A stretch of DNA of 64,000 nt from Alphaproteobacteria bacterium. GTDB taxonomy: Bacteria > Pseudomonadota > Alphaproteobacteria > Sphingomonadales > Emcibacteraceae. Positions 26,632-35,899 of this stretch are shown here, in pieces. The notes under the pieces were generated by a model, which saw only the letters and a list, made by a program, of their open reading frames with translations, was not told the origin of the DNA and made no database searches. The DNA lies in NCBI GenBank assembly GCA_002401455.1, contig NVTE01000009.1, forward strand, positions 1 through 64,000. The letters run 5' to 3'. The first letter of the stretch is position 1. Each line of letters starts with the position of its first letter. A program made the translations under genes and the position numbers.

Positions 26632-27291
26632 ATGCCTGAAGATCAGATGACACCCCCAAAAAAAACATTGTTCCAGCGGATGAAAACCTATTTCATCACC
26701 GGCCTTGTCGTCGCCTCACCTGTGGGGATCACCATCTATCTGGCTCTGGCGTTCATTGACCTGATTGACCGCAACGTCAAACCCCTGATCCCCGATGCCT
26801 ATAACCCCGAAACCTATCTGCCCTTCCCCCTGCCGGGCCTGGGCCTGGTGTTTCTGTTTTTGATGCTGACAGTGCTCGGATTTTTTGCCGCCAATTTTCT
26901 CGGCAAATATCTGATCCGGGTCGGCGAGCGACTGCTCAACCGCATGCCGGTAATCCGTAGCGTTTATAACACCCTGAAGCAAATTTTCGAGACCGTAATT
27001 TCCGAAAATAAAGGCAGTTTTCAGGAAGTGGTGCTGATCGAATATCCGCGCAAGGACCTGTGGGCCATCGCCTTCATCTCCGGGGAAAATACCGGAGAAA
27101 TACAGGAAAAGCTGAGCCATGACGTGGTCAATGTCTTCCTGCCGACAACGCCAAATCCCACATCGGGCTTTCTGTTATTTGTGCCCCGGAAAGATATTAT
27201 CCGGCTCGACATGAGCCCCGATGAGGGGGCAAAATATGTCATCTCAGCCGGCTTGGTCGACCCCAGCAACCTGCCCCGAAAAGAAGACTGA
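26632..27291 (+). CDS. DUF502 family membrane protein
   Basis: 219 residues with two N-terminal membrane helices (about 22-45 GLVVASPVGITIYLALAFIDLI and 65-90 LGLVFLFLMLTVLGFFAANF) and a soluble domain containing RMPVIRSVYNTLKQIFETV and GFLLFVPRKDIIRLDMSPDEGAKYVISAG. These are the conserved segments of the DUF502 family. The function is not established. In many alphaproteobacteria it is encoded beside recG, as here, where it converges on recG with a 6-bp gap. It is 81 bp past the ceramide-synthase-like gene and could be co-transcribed with it, but the conserved neighbour is recG. Confidence 0.88.
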   Translation: MPEDQMTPPKKTLFQRMKTYFITGLVVASPVGITIYLALAFIDLIDRNVKPLIPDAYNPETYLPFPLPGLGLVFLFLMLTVLGFFAANFLGKYLIRVGERLLNRMPVIRSVYNTLKQIFETVISENKGSFQEVVLIEYPRKDLWAIAFISGENTGEIQEKLSHDVVNVFLPTTPNPTSGFLLFVPRKDIIRLDMSPDEGAKYVISAGLVDPSNLPRKED

Positions 27292-27297
27292 AGCTCC

Positions 27298-29391
27298 TCA
27301 GCCTGAAGTCAGGTATTTAACCCCTTCGTCCCGTTCAAACAGATACAGCAGAACCCGCAGCGCCCGGCCACGGTCACTGTTCAGGTCCGGGTCTTTTTCC
27401 AGGATCAGCCGGGCATCATCCCGGGCCATGGCGATCAGAGGACCATGCTCCTCAATACTGGCGACCCGGAAGTCAGGCATACCGCTTTGCCGGGTGCCGA
27501 GCAATTCTCCGGCCCCGCGCAGGCGCAGGTCCTCTTCGGCGATCAGGAAACCGTCATCGGTCTCCCGCATGATTTTCAGACGGGCTTTTGCCGCCTCACC
27601 CTTTAAGGCACCATAGAGTAGTAAACAGGTGGATTTTTCCATCCCCCGCCCGACCCGGCCGCGCAACTGGTGTAATTGGGACAGGCCAAATCTTTCCGCA
27701 TGCTCAATCACCATGATGCTGGCCTCGGGTACATCGACTCCGACCTCAACCACGGTGGTCGCTACCAGCACAGAAATCTCGCCCCGGACAAAATGGTCCA
27801 TGACCGCATCTTTTTCTTTCGCCTTCATCTTGCCGTGAACCAGCCCGACCCGGGGGCCGAAAATCTGTTCCAAATGGCGAAAGCGCTCTTCTGCTGCCGC
27901 CAAGTCCAGCACCTCGGACTCTTCGACCAGCGGGCAGATCCAGAAGGCCCGGGTGCCAGCGTCCACCGCCCGGCGAATGCCCTGAACCACATCATCAAGC
28001 CGGTTCAGGGGCACGACCCGGGTATCAATGGCTTTGCGTCCCGGTGGTTTTTCTGTCAGCTGCGAGACATCCATATCGCCGTACGCGGTCAGGGTCAGGG
28101 TCCGGGGAATCGGCGTCGCGGTCATGGCCAACACATCCATGGTCGTGCCCGGCCGCCCCTTGGCCGACAGGGCCATGCGCTGCTCAACCCCGAATCGGTG
28201 CTGCTCATCGATGACCGCAAACCCCAGGTCATGATAGTGGACATCTTTCTGGAACAGGGCATGGGTGCCGACCAGAATGTCAATCTTGCCCGCCTGCAGA
28301 TCGTCCAGCAGCAGGGCCCGGGCCTTGCCCTTGTCCCGGCCGGTCAGGATCGCGACCCGCACTTCCATGCCTGTCGTCATCTGGCACAGGCCGGCATAAT
28401 GCTGACGGGCTAATATTTCGGTCGGTGCGATCATCGCCGCCTGGACCCCGTTGCCGACCGCCACCAGCATAGCCAGCAGCGCGACCACGGTCTTGCCGCT
28501 GCCCACATCGCCCTGCAGCAGGCGCATCATGGCAAAAGGCTGGGCCAGGTCCTGTTCAATCTCCGCCCCACTGCGCACCTGGGCCCCGGTCAACTGATAG
28601 GGCAGGTTATCCAAAAGCTGTTGTTTCAGGGGACCCTTGGCGATCAGGGACCGGCCTTTTTTCTTTTGATTCTGCCGGCGCATGATCTCCAGCGCCAGCT
28701 GGTTGGCCAGAAATTCATCATAGGCCAGCCGGGTCCGGGCCAGGCTAGCCGCCAACAGGTCCGCCGGGCTTTCTGGCTGATGGGCATTTTTCATGGCCTC
28801 AATCCAGCTGGGCCAGCCTTCCCGTTTCAGCAAGGGCGCATCCTGCCATTCGGGCAGGTCGACCAAACGGTCAAGGGCACCCCGGACAATCTTGGCCATG
28901 ACCTTGCCACTGATGCCGGCGGTCAGCGGATAGACCGGCTCGACCCCGGGAATCTGGCCCCGCTGTTCCGGCAGCAGCATATAGTCCGGGTGGGTCATTT
29001 GAAGCTGGGAATTATAGACCTCGACCCGGCCACTGATCAGGCGCAGCTCGCCCTCGGGCAGTTGGCGCTGGATATAGTCGCCCTTGACATGAAAAAAGAT
29101 CAGCTGCAATTTGCCCGTATCATCATGGCACCAGACCCGGTAGGGCCGCTTGCTGCCCCGGGGTGGAATATCATGGTCATCGATGGTCACCTCAACCGTG
29201 ACGATCTGGTCATAGGTGATATCGGTCAGCGCCGGACTGGCACTGCGGTCGATGATATCCACCGGCAAATGCCAGAATAGGTCCAGCACCCGGCGGCCGA
29301 TGATTTTCTCCAGCAGGGTAGCAATCCGCCCGCCGACACCGGGCAGACTGATCGTATCGGCAAAAAAGGGATATAATATTTCTGGACGCAT
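27298..29391 (-). CDS. recG: ATP-dependent DNA helicase RecG
   Basis: 697 residues, full-length RecG, which remodels stalled replication forks and Holliday junctions. An N-terminal wedge/OB domain precedes the motor: Walker A GDVGSGKTVVALL, motif II VIDEQHRFG (the DEQH form specific to RecG), motif III MTATPIPRTL, and VHGKMKAKEKDAVM, with the later LRGRVGRG motif VI. The C-terminal TRG region is seen in LRLRGAGELLGTRQSGMPDFRVA. The gene is divergent from sdhE-mfd, a conserved alphaproteobacterial arrangement. The 84-bp spacer must hold both promoters. Confidence 0.97.
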   Translation of the reverse strand: MRPEILYPFFADTISLPGVGGRIATLLEKIIGRRVLDLFWHLPVDIIDRSASPALTDITYDQIVTVEVTIDDHDIPPRGSKRPYRVWCHDDTGKLQLIFFHVKGDYIQRQLPEGELRLISGRVEVYNSQLQMTHPDYMLLPEQRGQIPGVEPVYPLTAGISGKVMAKIVRGALDRLVDLPEWQDAPLLKREGWPSWIEAMKNAHQPESPADLLAASLARTRLAYDEFLANQLALEIMRRQNQKKKGRSLIAKGPLKQQLLDNLPYQLTGAQVRSGAEIEQDLAQPFAMMRLLQGDVGSGKTVVALLAMLVAVGNGVQAAMIAPTEILARQHYAGLCQMTTGMEVRVAILTGRDKGKARALLLDDLQAGKIDILVGTHALFQKDVHYHDLGFAVIDEQHRFGVEQRMALSAKGRPGTTMDVLAMTATPIPRTLTLTAYGDMDVSQLTEKPPGRKAIDTRVVPLNRLDDVVQGIRRAVDAGTRAFWICPLVEESEVLDLAAAEERFRHLEQIFGPRVGLVHGKMKAKEKDAVMDHFVRGEISVLVATTVVEVGVDVPEASIMVIEHAERFGLSQLHQLRGRVGRGMEKSTCLLLYGALKGEAAKARLKIMRETDDGFLIAEEDLRLRGAGELLGTRQSGMPDFRVASIEEHGPLIAMARDDARLILEKDPDLNSDRGRALRVLLYLFERDEGVKYLTSG

Positions 29392-29475
29392 GCGTTTATA
29401 TTTGATTCATGTTGCTATTTTTCCTATCACTACCCTAAACCTTTAACCCTGAACCCACAATAGATTGTAGCAGCT

Positions 29476-29793
29476 ATGCCCTCATTTGATGCCCCCGGCT
29501 TTATCGAACCCGCTATCGACGACAGCGAGTCCCTCGTGATTCGCCGCAAACGGCTGAAATTCAGAAGCCAGCACCGGGGCATCAAGGAAGCTGATATCCT
29601 GCTGGGCCATTTCGCCGACCGCCATGTGGACGGACTCAGTGTGCCGCAACTGGACCGCTATGAGAATCTGCTGCGCGAACCGGACCTGAAAATTGTCGCC
29701 TGGATCACCAAGGACGCCCCGGCTCCGGAACATTTACAGAATGATGTTATGGACATGCTACAAGCCCTCGATTACCTCAAGATTATCACGTGA
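29476..29793 (+). CDS. sdhE: FAD assembly factor SdhE
   Basis: 105 residues, the usual small five-helix protein. SdhE helps attach FAD covalently to the SdhA subunit of succinate dehydrogenase. The signature RGxxE is visible in RSQHRGIKEADILLG, the region that contacts SdhA, with a following helix ending in YENLLREPDLKIVAWI. Its stop overlaps the GTG of mfd (GTGA), so the two are translationally coupled. The gene is not near the sdh operon; this recG-sdhE-mfd location is common in the class. Confidence 0.92.
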   Translation: MPSFDAPGFIEPAIDDSESLVIRRKRLKFRSQHRGIKEADILLGHFADRHVDGLSVPQLDRYENLLREPDLKIVAWITKDAPAPEHLQNDVMDMLQALDYLKIIT

Positions 29794-32700
29794 ATAAAAC
29801 CGAGCAATTCATAAACGCCGAGGTGCCGCTGCAGGTGGCGTCCACGCCCGAGGGCATGGACGCGCTGTTCCTGGCCCAACTGCTGAATCCTGGCAAGTCT
29901 TCTGAAGGGCCAAATACCCTGCTGCATATTGCCCGTGATGATCACCGCATGAGCAACCTGGCCGACCTGGTGGCCTTCTTCTCGCCGGAGACTGAAATCC
30001 TCACCTTCCCGGCCTGGGACTGCCTGCCTTATGACCGGGTATCACCCAATCCCGACATCAGCGCCAGCCGTATGGCGACCCTGAGCCGTCTGGTCTGGGA
30101 CCCGGCACCAACGACAACCAAACGGCTGGTCCTGACCACCATCAATGCCGCCACCCAGATGATCCCGGAGCGCGACTCCCTCCGTAACCTGTCCTTCTCC
30201 GCCAAGGTCGGCGACCAGCTTGATGTGGAAAAGATGGCGGCATTTCTCAGCCGCAATGGTTACGCCCGGTCCAGCACCGTCATGGAGCATGGCGATTTTG
30301 CCATTCGCGGCGGCCTGATTGATATCTTCCCCGCCGGCCAGGAAACCCCGGTCCGCATCGACCTGTGGGGCGACACCATCGACGTGATCCGGCGCTTTGA
30401 CCCGATCAGCCAGCGCACCGCCGACAAGATCGACGACATCTCGCTGGTGCCCATGAGCGAGGTGATCCTGGACGAGGACAGCATCCGCCGCTTTCGCGGG
30501 GCCTATGTGCGGGAATTCGGCACGGTTCTCAACCAGGACCCGCTGTATGAGGCGGTCAAGGAAGGCCGCAAGCATCAGGGCATGGAACATTGGCTGCCCT
30601 ATTTTCATTATAAGCTCGAAACCCTGTTTGACTATCTGCCCGGCTGTCCGGTCAGCATGGACCATCTGACCACAGAGGCCTTCGCCGACCGCCTGACCGC
30701 CATCAAGGACTATTACCAGTCCCGGAAAGACGCCTACAGTCAATCGAGCAAGAGATCTGGCAAGGGCGCGGCCACCAACCTGTCGAGCTATAAACCGCTG
30801 CCGCCGGAAAAATTATACCTGACCGCCGACCAGTGGCAGACCTGGTGCGAAGCCCGGAAAATTCATCAGTTCACCAGCTTCCGCGCCCCCCCCGCCACCA
30901 ATCATATGGAGCTGGACGGCAAGGTCGGCCGGGATTTTGCCCCCGAACGCCATGACCCGAAACAGAATGTCTATGACGCCCTGCGCCAGCATTGTGTCAA
31001 GCTGCAGGGCCAGGGCAGACAGGTCCTGATCGCCTCCTATAGTGCCGGATCACAGAACCGGCTGGCCCTGGTGCTGAAAGAGCACGGCATGGCCAACCAT
31101 CTGGAGCTGGACAGTTGGGCCCAGGTTAAATCTGGGCGGCAAAACCTGGCACCGGGCACCATCGGCCTGATCGTCCTGCCGCTGGAACATGGCTTTGACA
31201 CCGGAGATCTGGTGATCATCGCCGAGCAGGATATCCTCGGCGATCGCCTGGTGCGCAAGGTCCGCAAATCCCGCAAGGCAGAAAATTTCATCAGCGAAGC
31301 CTCGGCCATCACCCCCGGCGACCTGGTGGTCCATCTGGACCACGGCATCGGCCGTTATGAGGGCCTGCTCACCATTGACGTGAGTGGCGCGGCCCATGAC
31401 TGTGTCCACCTGACCTATCACGGCGGCGACAAGCTTTATGTGCCGGTGGAAAATATCGAAATCCTCAGCCGCTATGGCTCCGAGGGCAGCGACGGCCAGC
31501 TGGACAAGCTGGGCGGTGTCGCCTGGCAGGGTCGTAAAGCCAAGCTGAAAATGCGCATCCGGGATATGGCCGACCAGTTAATCAAGGTTGCCGCCCAACG
31601 GGCCCTGCGCAAAGGGGCCGTCATTCTGCCACCCGAAGGCCTATATGATGAATTCTGCGCCCGCTTCCCCTATACGGAAACCGATGACCAGTTGCGCTCC
31701 ATCGCCGATGTGATCAAAGACCTGGGCAGTGGCAAGCCCATGGACCGGCTAATCTGTGGTGATGTGGGCTTTGGTAAAACCGAAATTGCCCTGCGCACGG
31801 CGTTTCTGGCGGTCATGGAGGGCTATCAGGTGGCGGTCATCGCCCCAACCACCCTGCTGGCCCGTCAGCATTTTAAGACCTTTACTGATCGCTTCCAAGG
31901 CCTGCCGGTGAAAATCGGCCATCTGTCCCGGCTGGTGCCGTCCAAAATCCAGAAGTTGACCAAGGACGAGATGGAAAGGGGCACCTGCGAGATCGTCATC
32001 GGCACCCATGCCCTGCTCAGCAAAACCATTCGTTTCAAGAACCTGGGCATGATCATCATTGATGAGGAACAGCATTTTGGCGTGGTCCATAAAGAACGCC
32101 TGAAAAAGATGAAACATGACGTTCATGTGCTGACCCTGACCGCGACCCCGATCCCGCGCACCCTGCAGCTGGCCATGAGTGGCATGCGCGGCCTGAGCCT
32201 GATTGCGACCCCGCCGGTGGACCGGTTGGCGATCCGGACCTTTGTCCTGCCCATGGACAGCCTGGTGATCCGCGAAGCCCTGATGCGGGAACATTACCGG
32301 GGCGGCCAAAGTTTTTACGTCTGTCCCCGGGTCGCCGACCTGAAGGAAATTGAAGATTTCCTGAAAGAACATGTACCCGAAGTCAAGGCTGTCACCGCCC
32401 ACGGCCAGATGCCCCCGACCCAGATCGAGGACATCATGAATGCTTTCTATGACGGCAAATATGATGTGCTGATTTCCACCACCATCGTCGAATCGGGTCT
32501 GGATATTCCGACCGCCAATACCATGGTCATTCACCGGGCGGATATGTTCGGTCTGGCCCAGCTCTATCAGTTGCGCGGCCGGGTTGGTCGCTCGAAAATC
32601 CGCGCCTATGCCTATCTGACCCTGGAACCGCGCCGCCTGCCGACGCCCCAGGCGGAAAAACGCCTGCAGGTCCTGCAGACCCTGGACACCCTGGGCGCGG

Positions 32701-33320
32701 GCTTCAGCCTGGCCAGTCATGACCTTGATATCCGCGGCGCCGGCAACCTGCTGGGCGAAGAACAGTCGGGCCATATCAAGGAAGTCGGCATGGAGCTCTA
32801 TCAGCAGATGCTGGAAGAAGCCGTGGCCCAGGCCCGGACCGGCATCACCGATGAAGAAATCGACGGCGTCTGGTCGCCCCAGATCAATGTGGGGGCCACG
32901 GTGCTGATACCTGAAAGCTATGTGCCCGACCTGAACCTGCGCATGTCGCTCTACCGACGGCTGGCCGACCTCAGCAACCGTCAGGAAATTGATGGCTTTG
33001 GTGCCGAACTGATTGACCGCTTTGGTGACCTGCCCGAGGAGGTGGAGCATCTGCTGAAAATCATCCTGATCAAGCATTTCTGCCGCCTGGCCGGGATTGA
33101 GAAAATCGAAACCGGCCCCAAGGGCGCCATTGTCACCTTCCGCAAATCAAAATTTGCCAATCCGGCCGGTCTGGTTGAGTTCATCAGCGCCCAGTCCACG
33201 GTCACCAAGCTGCGCTCTGATCACCGGCTGGTCTATGTCCGCAAATGGGCGAAGATTGAGAATCGGCTGCAGGGATCCCTGAACCTGGCCCATGCCTTAG
33301 CTAAGGCGGCGGAAATTTAG
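29790..33320 (+). CDS. mfd: transcription-repair coupling factor Mfd
   Basis: 1176 residues, starting at GTG overlapping the sdhE stop. Mfd removes RNA polymerase stalled at DNA lesions and recruits UvrA. The N-terminal UvrB-like region (to about 350) includes FPAWDCLPYDRVSPNPDISA. The RNA polymerase interaction domain (about 500-560) begins GDLVVHLDHGIGRYEG. The translocase has Walker A GDVGFGKTEIALR, motif II IIDEEQHFG (the DEEQ form), TATPIPRTLQLAM and LRGRVGRSKIRAYAYL. A TRCF C-terminal domain closes the protein. All parts are intact and the length is normal. Confidence 0.98.
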   Translation: MNKTEQFINAEVPLQVASTPEGMDALFLAQLLNPGKSSEGPNTLLHIARDDHRMSNLADLVAFFSPETEILTFPAWDCLPYDRVSPNPDISASRMATLSRLVWDPAPTTTKRLVLTTINAATQMIPERDSLRNLSFSAKVGDQLDVEKMAAFLSRNGYARSSTVMEHGDFAIRGGLIDIFPAGQETPVRIDLWGDTIDVIRRFDPISQRTADKIDDISLVPMSEVILDEDSIRRFRGAYVREFGTVLNQDPLYEAVKEGRKHQGMEHWLPYFHYKLETLFDYLPGCPVSMDHLTTEAFADRLTAIKDYYQSRKDAYSQSSKRSGKGAATNLSSYKPLPPEKLYLTADQWQTWCEARKIHQFTSFRAPPATNHMELDGKVGRDFAPERHDPKQNVYDALRQHCVKLQGQGRQVLIASYSAGSQNRLALVLKEHGMANHLELDSWAQVKSGRQNLAPGTIGLIVLPLEHGFDTGDLVIIAEQDILGDRLVRKVRKSRKAENFISEASAITPGDLVVHLDHGIGRYEGLLTIDVSGAAHDCVHLTYHGGDKLYVPVENIEILSRYGSEGSDGQLDKLGGVAWQGRKAKLKMRIRDMADQLIKVAAQRALRKGAVILPPEGLYDEFCARFPYTETDDQLRSIADVIKDLGSGKPMDRLICGDVGFGKTEIALRTAFLAVMEGYQVAVIAPTTLLARQHFKTFTDRFQGLPVKIGHLSRLVPSKIQKLTKDEMERGTCEIVIGTHALLSKTIRFKNLGMIIIDEEQHFGVVHKERLKKMKHDVHVLTLTATPIPRTLQLAMSGMRGLSLIATPPVDRLAIRTFVLPMDSLVIREALMREHYRGGQSFYVCPRVADLKEIEDFLKEHVPEVKAVTAHGQMPPTQIEDIMNAFYDGKYDVLISTTIVESGLDIPTANTMVIHRADMFGLAQLYQLRGRVGRSKIRAYAYLTLEPRRLPTPQAEKRLQVLQTLDTLGAGFSLASHDLDIRGAGNLLGEEQSGHIKEVGMELYQQMLEEAVAQARTGITDEEIDGVWSPQINVGATVLIPESYVPDLNLRMSLYRRLADLSNRQEIDGFGAELIDRFGDLPEEVEHLLKIILIKHFCRLAGIEKIETGPKGAIVTFRKSKFANPAGLVEFISAQSTVTKLRSDHRLVYVRKWAKIENRLQGSLNLAHALAKAAEI

Positions 33321-33428
33321 GGCCATGACATAGATACAATCTTTATCTTTTATTAAGCCATTATTAGACTTGCCCCCCTATAGTTCAGGGAATCAGGTCA
33401 GAGGACCGCATTCCAGGGAAAGAACATA

Positions 33429-33830
33429 ATGTTCAAGGCGCTGCAGACAAGTGTATCAGGCTTAATTGCTTCCAGCACCCGCTTAAACGTGGCGGCGAGC
33501 AATATCGTCAATGCCCGTGTCGCCTCCTCCCCCAAGGGCACCACCGGCCCCCGGCAGACCTTCAGGGCAGGTTACAGCCCCCAGCGGGTGGCCCAAACCA
33601 CCACAGCCGGCGGCGGCGTCCGGGCCACCGGGGCCCCGGTATCCCCGGCCAGCCTGTCCGTCTATGATCCGACCTCGCCTTTTGCCAATGAACAGGGCGC
33701 GGTTGATATGCCCAATGTCTCCCTGCCCGTTGAAATTTCAGAATTGAGAAGAGCCCGCCATGCCTATGAGGCCAATGCCAAGGTCATAAAAACTCTGGAT
33801 GATACCTTCAAAACTCTCCTGAAAATTTAG
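33429..33830 (+). CDS. FlgC-like flagellar rod-family protein (orphan)
   Basis: 133 residues, close to FlgC length. The N-terminal rod helix FKALQTSVSGLIASSTRLNVAASNIVNA is the flagellar basal-body rod motif. The C-terminal half, YDPTSPFANEQGAVDMPNVSLPVEISELRRARHAYEANAKVIKTLDDTFKTLLKI, follows the FlgC pattern (MPNV then a C-terminal coiled coil with YEANAKVI). The middle is Gly, Thr and Pro-rich and less like FlgC. It stands alone near mfd, away from the flagellar genes at the right end of the window, so it is likely a paralogue rather than the main FlgC. Its location in the rod is not established. Confidence 0.8.
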   Translation: MFKALQTSVSGLIASSTRLNVAASNIVNARVASSPKGTTGPRQTFRAGYSPQRVAQTTTAGGGVRATGAPVSPASLSVYDPTSPFANEQGAVDMPNVSLPVEISELRRARHAYEANAKVIKTLDDTFKTLLKI

Positions 33831-34002
33831 CAGATATTAATCTCTCCCCCCTATAATGACACGGTCTATCTGAGTACGGCTTATGACCGACCTATGTCTT
33901 TCTTCTAGTTGCCAATGATTTTATTATTTTATACACTTTCAGATCAGCGCCTTTGGGCGCCTTAAGGGCTCTTAAAGCCAATAATGACTAGGGATTAGAT
34001 CA

Positions 34003-34557
34003 ATTAAGTCGGAATTTACACATAAAAAAATCCTCATCGTTGATGATGATGTTTTTTTAGCAAAAATCACCCGGTCCATCCTTGAGATGTTTGAGGTCTC
34101 CTCCGTGCGCCTTGCCGCCAGCAATGCTGAGGCGATCCTCTTATTGGATAATCACAGATTTGATTGTATTTTTGTCGACAATATGATGAGCGAGAAAAAT
34201 GGCCTGGACCTGACCCGACATATTCGCGGGTCAGAAGAGCAGCCAAATCAAAAATCCGCTATTATTCTCTGCACCGCCTTCACCGGGCTGAAGTCGATTA
34301 TTCAAGCAAGGGACGCCGGGGTAACCGAGATTTTGGCCAAGCCGGTATCCCCGGACCAGATTATGGAAAAATTGGGCAATGCCCTCTTCAGTCAGCGCAA
34401 TTTTATTGATACCGATGTCTATGCCGGACCCGACCGCCGACGTCGCATGCGGGGGGCTTTTAGCACCAATGAGCGGCGCAAGGAAAACCCCGCCCCCAGC
34501 ACAGAGGAAGCCGACAAAAATGAGGATGGCGTCCCTCAGGATCAAAAGAGAGCTTAA
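34003..34557 (+). CDS. single-domain response regulator with apparent ATT start
   Basis: 184 residues if started at ATT 34003, where AGGGA lies 8 nt upstream. The ORF track starts at ATG 34087, but that cuts off the first strand and the acidic pair of the receiver. The upstream codons read HKKILIVDDDVFLAKITRSI and are open back to a TGA at 33985, with no ATG, GTG or TTG between. The receiver is complete: acidic DDD, phospho-acceptor Asp in CIFVDNMMSEKNG, Thr in ILCTAFTG and Lys in EILAKPVSP. After the receiver there is a basic PDRRRRMRG and acidic tail, with no DNA-binding domain. It abuts the next gene and probably works with it. An error in the base of the start codon is the alternative explanation. 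Confidence 0.78.
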   Translation: MKSEFTHKKILIVDDDVFLAKITRSILEMFEVSSVRLAASNAEAILLLDNHRFDCIFVDNMMSEKNGLDLTRHIRGSEEQPNQKSAIILCTAFTGLKSIIQARDAGVTEILAKPVSPDQIMEKLGNALFSQRNFIDTDVYAGPDRRRRMRGAFSTNERRKENPAPSTEEADKNEDGVPQDQKRA

Positions 34558-34959
34558 ATGGTGATGAATAATTATACCCCCCAACAGCAAAAGATGCTGC
34601 GCCAGGCTCAGGCCGTCATTGATGACGCGAGTGATACCTATGATGAAATATTAAAGGCCCATATTCGGGACTTGAAAGAATCACTGGCCGAAGGAAACCT
34701 GACTGAGTCCTGTCGGGTCTGCTACCGCATCCAGACCCAGGCCACCACATTTGGCTGGCCCCTGGCCTCCGAGATCGCCGGCTGGTTCAAAAGGCTGCTG
34801 AATAGCCAACAGGACAAGGGGCTGGATTCTGCCATCAACGGTTTATTCCTCGACAGTTTAGACATCCTCATCACAGAAGACCTGAAATCCGACTCCCAAG
34901 CTGCCATCAAACTCTGCCTTCACATCGAGTCTGAACTGAAAGCCACAGAAAGTCCTTAA
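34558..34959 (+). CDS. hypothetical helical protein coupled to a response regulator
   Basis: 133 residues starting directly after the response regulator stop (TAAATG). It is almost wholly helical, with segments QQQKMLRQAQAVIDDASDTYDEIL, HIRDLKESLAEGNLTESCRVCYRIQTQATTFGW and SDSQAAIKLCLHIESEL. The overall layout recalls a histidine-phosphotransfer four-helix bundle, but I see no conserved His in the second helix, so a phosphotransfer role is not supported. It may instead bind the receiver as an output or anti-factor. I do not recognise the family. It is most likely co-translated with the regulator. Confidence 0.65.
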   Translation: MVMNNYTPQQQKMLRQAQAVIDDASDTYDEILKAHIRDLKESLAEGNLTESCRVCYRIQTQATTFGWPLASEIAGWFKRLLNSQQDKGLDSAINGLFLDSLDILITEDLKSDSQAAIKLCLHIESELKATESP

Positions 34960-35205
34960 CATGAGCCAGAAAGGACCGGCTTTATTCGTAGTGCAACGCC
35001 TGAATATGGTCCGGCTCTTCATCATTTTACGTCTCCGATTCTATACTCGGACACCCCTTAACAGACTGCACAGTTTTTTAGAACCACCTTAAAGTTAATG
35101 AACCAGCCCCCCCCCTGGACAGGTGTTTGCTTGACTTTGTTATTGAGAACAATATCTTGGTCATATTAGCTGAGCAGATAGGATTGTATAATCCGCTTTG
35201 TTGTA

Positions 35206-35886
35206 ATGATGTCAGGGATATATAATATTGTGAGATTTGAATTTAACAATTCACCGTGGAAGATTGCCAATCCACAGCAAAAGAGATTTCTGGGAAAAGC
35301 CATTCCCCCGTTGCCCAATATGCCGAAGGAGGTTGCCCCTCCCGTTTTCTGGACTTGTACGCCGCCGTTTTACCAAAATGTAAATCTCATCTGCATCAGC
35401 CATAATCTGGGCGAGGATGAGAAAATAAATCTATATTATCTTCAGCATTATTCACCAGAAGATAAAGAAAATACCTTTCATTTCCTCAATGGGCTTTCAC
35501 ATCCTATTCACGTCCTTAATTCAAAAATATCTCTTATTCTTGCCCCCGAACATATTCTGGATTATCTCTGCTTTTTTTGCTTTTTTGTTCATGGTGAATC
35601 AGGCCCGTTTTATGTTTTGCGGAACAGAGAAGACCCCGCAATCCCGCAATCCATATGGGCGGGAGATTTTTTCGGTTGTGATTCCCTGAATGATTTATTC
35701 AGAGAACCCTGTGTCACGGTTGCCAATCCTGAAGGAAGCACCCGATATTCTACCTTAATATATTACAGCAACGTGCTATCCATAGCCGACTTTTCTATTC
35801 AGCCCGATGGTATGATTATGATGGAAGAAAGTGAAAGCCTCCTTTCTGACCTGCCGTTTACCCTAAATATTTCCCTAAAAATTTAA
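35206..35886 (+). CDS. stand-alone copy of an uncharacterised domain also fused to the adjacent VirD4-like ATPase
   Basis: 226 residues, AT-rich. By eye it aligns with the C-terminal about 200 residues of the next gene product: PPFYQ (about 53) with PPFYQ, LAPEHILDYLCFFCFF with LRPKHIADYLAFYCAN, GPFYVLRNREDP with GRLFLVDHPDE, and EPCVTVANPEGSTRYSTL with EPHVLEVRKNSEGITDYY. So the same fold is present once alone and once fused. It has no signal peptide, membrane segment or catalytic motif I can name. A TATAAT lies 13 bp upstream of the ATG and no Shine-Dalgarno is clear, so the start or leader may be unusual. It begins the accessory island and reads into the ATPase gene with a 13-bp gap. Confidence 0.75.
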   Translation: MMSGIYNIVRFEFNNSPWKIANPQQKRFLGKAIPPLPNMPKEVAPPVFWTCTPPFYQNVNLICISHNLGEDEKINLYYLQHYSPEDKENTFHFLNGLSHPIHVLNSKISLILAPEHILDYLCFFCFFVHGESGPFYVLRNREDPAIPQSIWAGDFFGCDSLNDLFREPCVTVANPEGSTRYSTLIYYSNVLSIADFSIQPDGMIMMEESESLLSDLPFTLNISLKI

Positions 35887-35899
35887 AAAGGAACGACCC

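Noticed and set aside
31749-33077. 442-aa minus-strand ORF
   Set aside because: It is antisense to the intact mfd gene; its His/Gln/Asp-rich composition is typical of a shadow frame.
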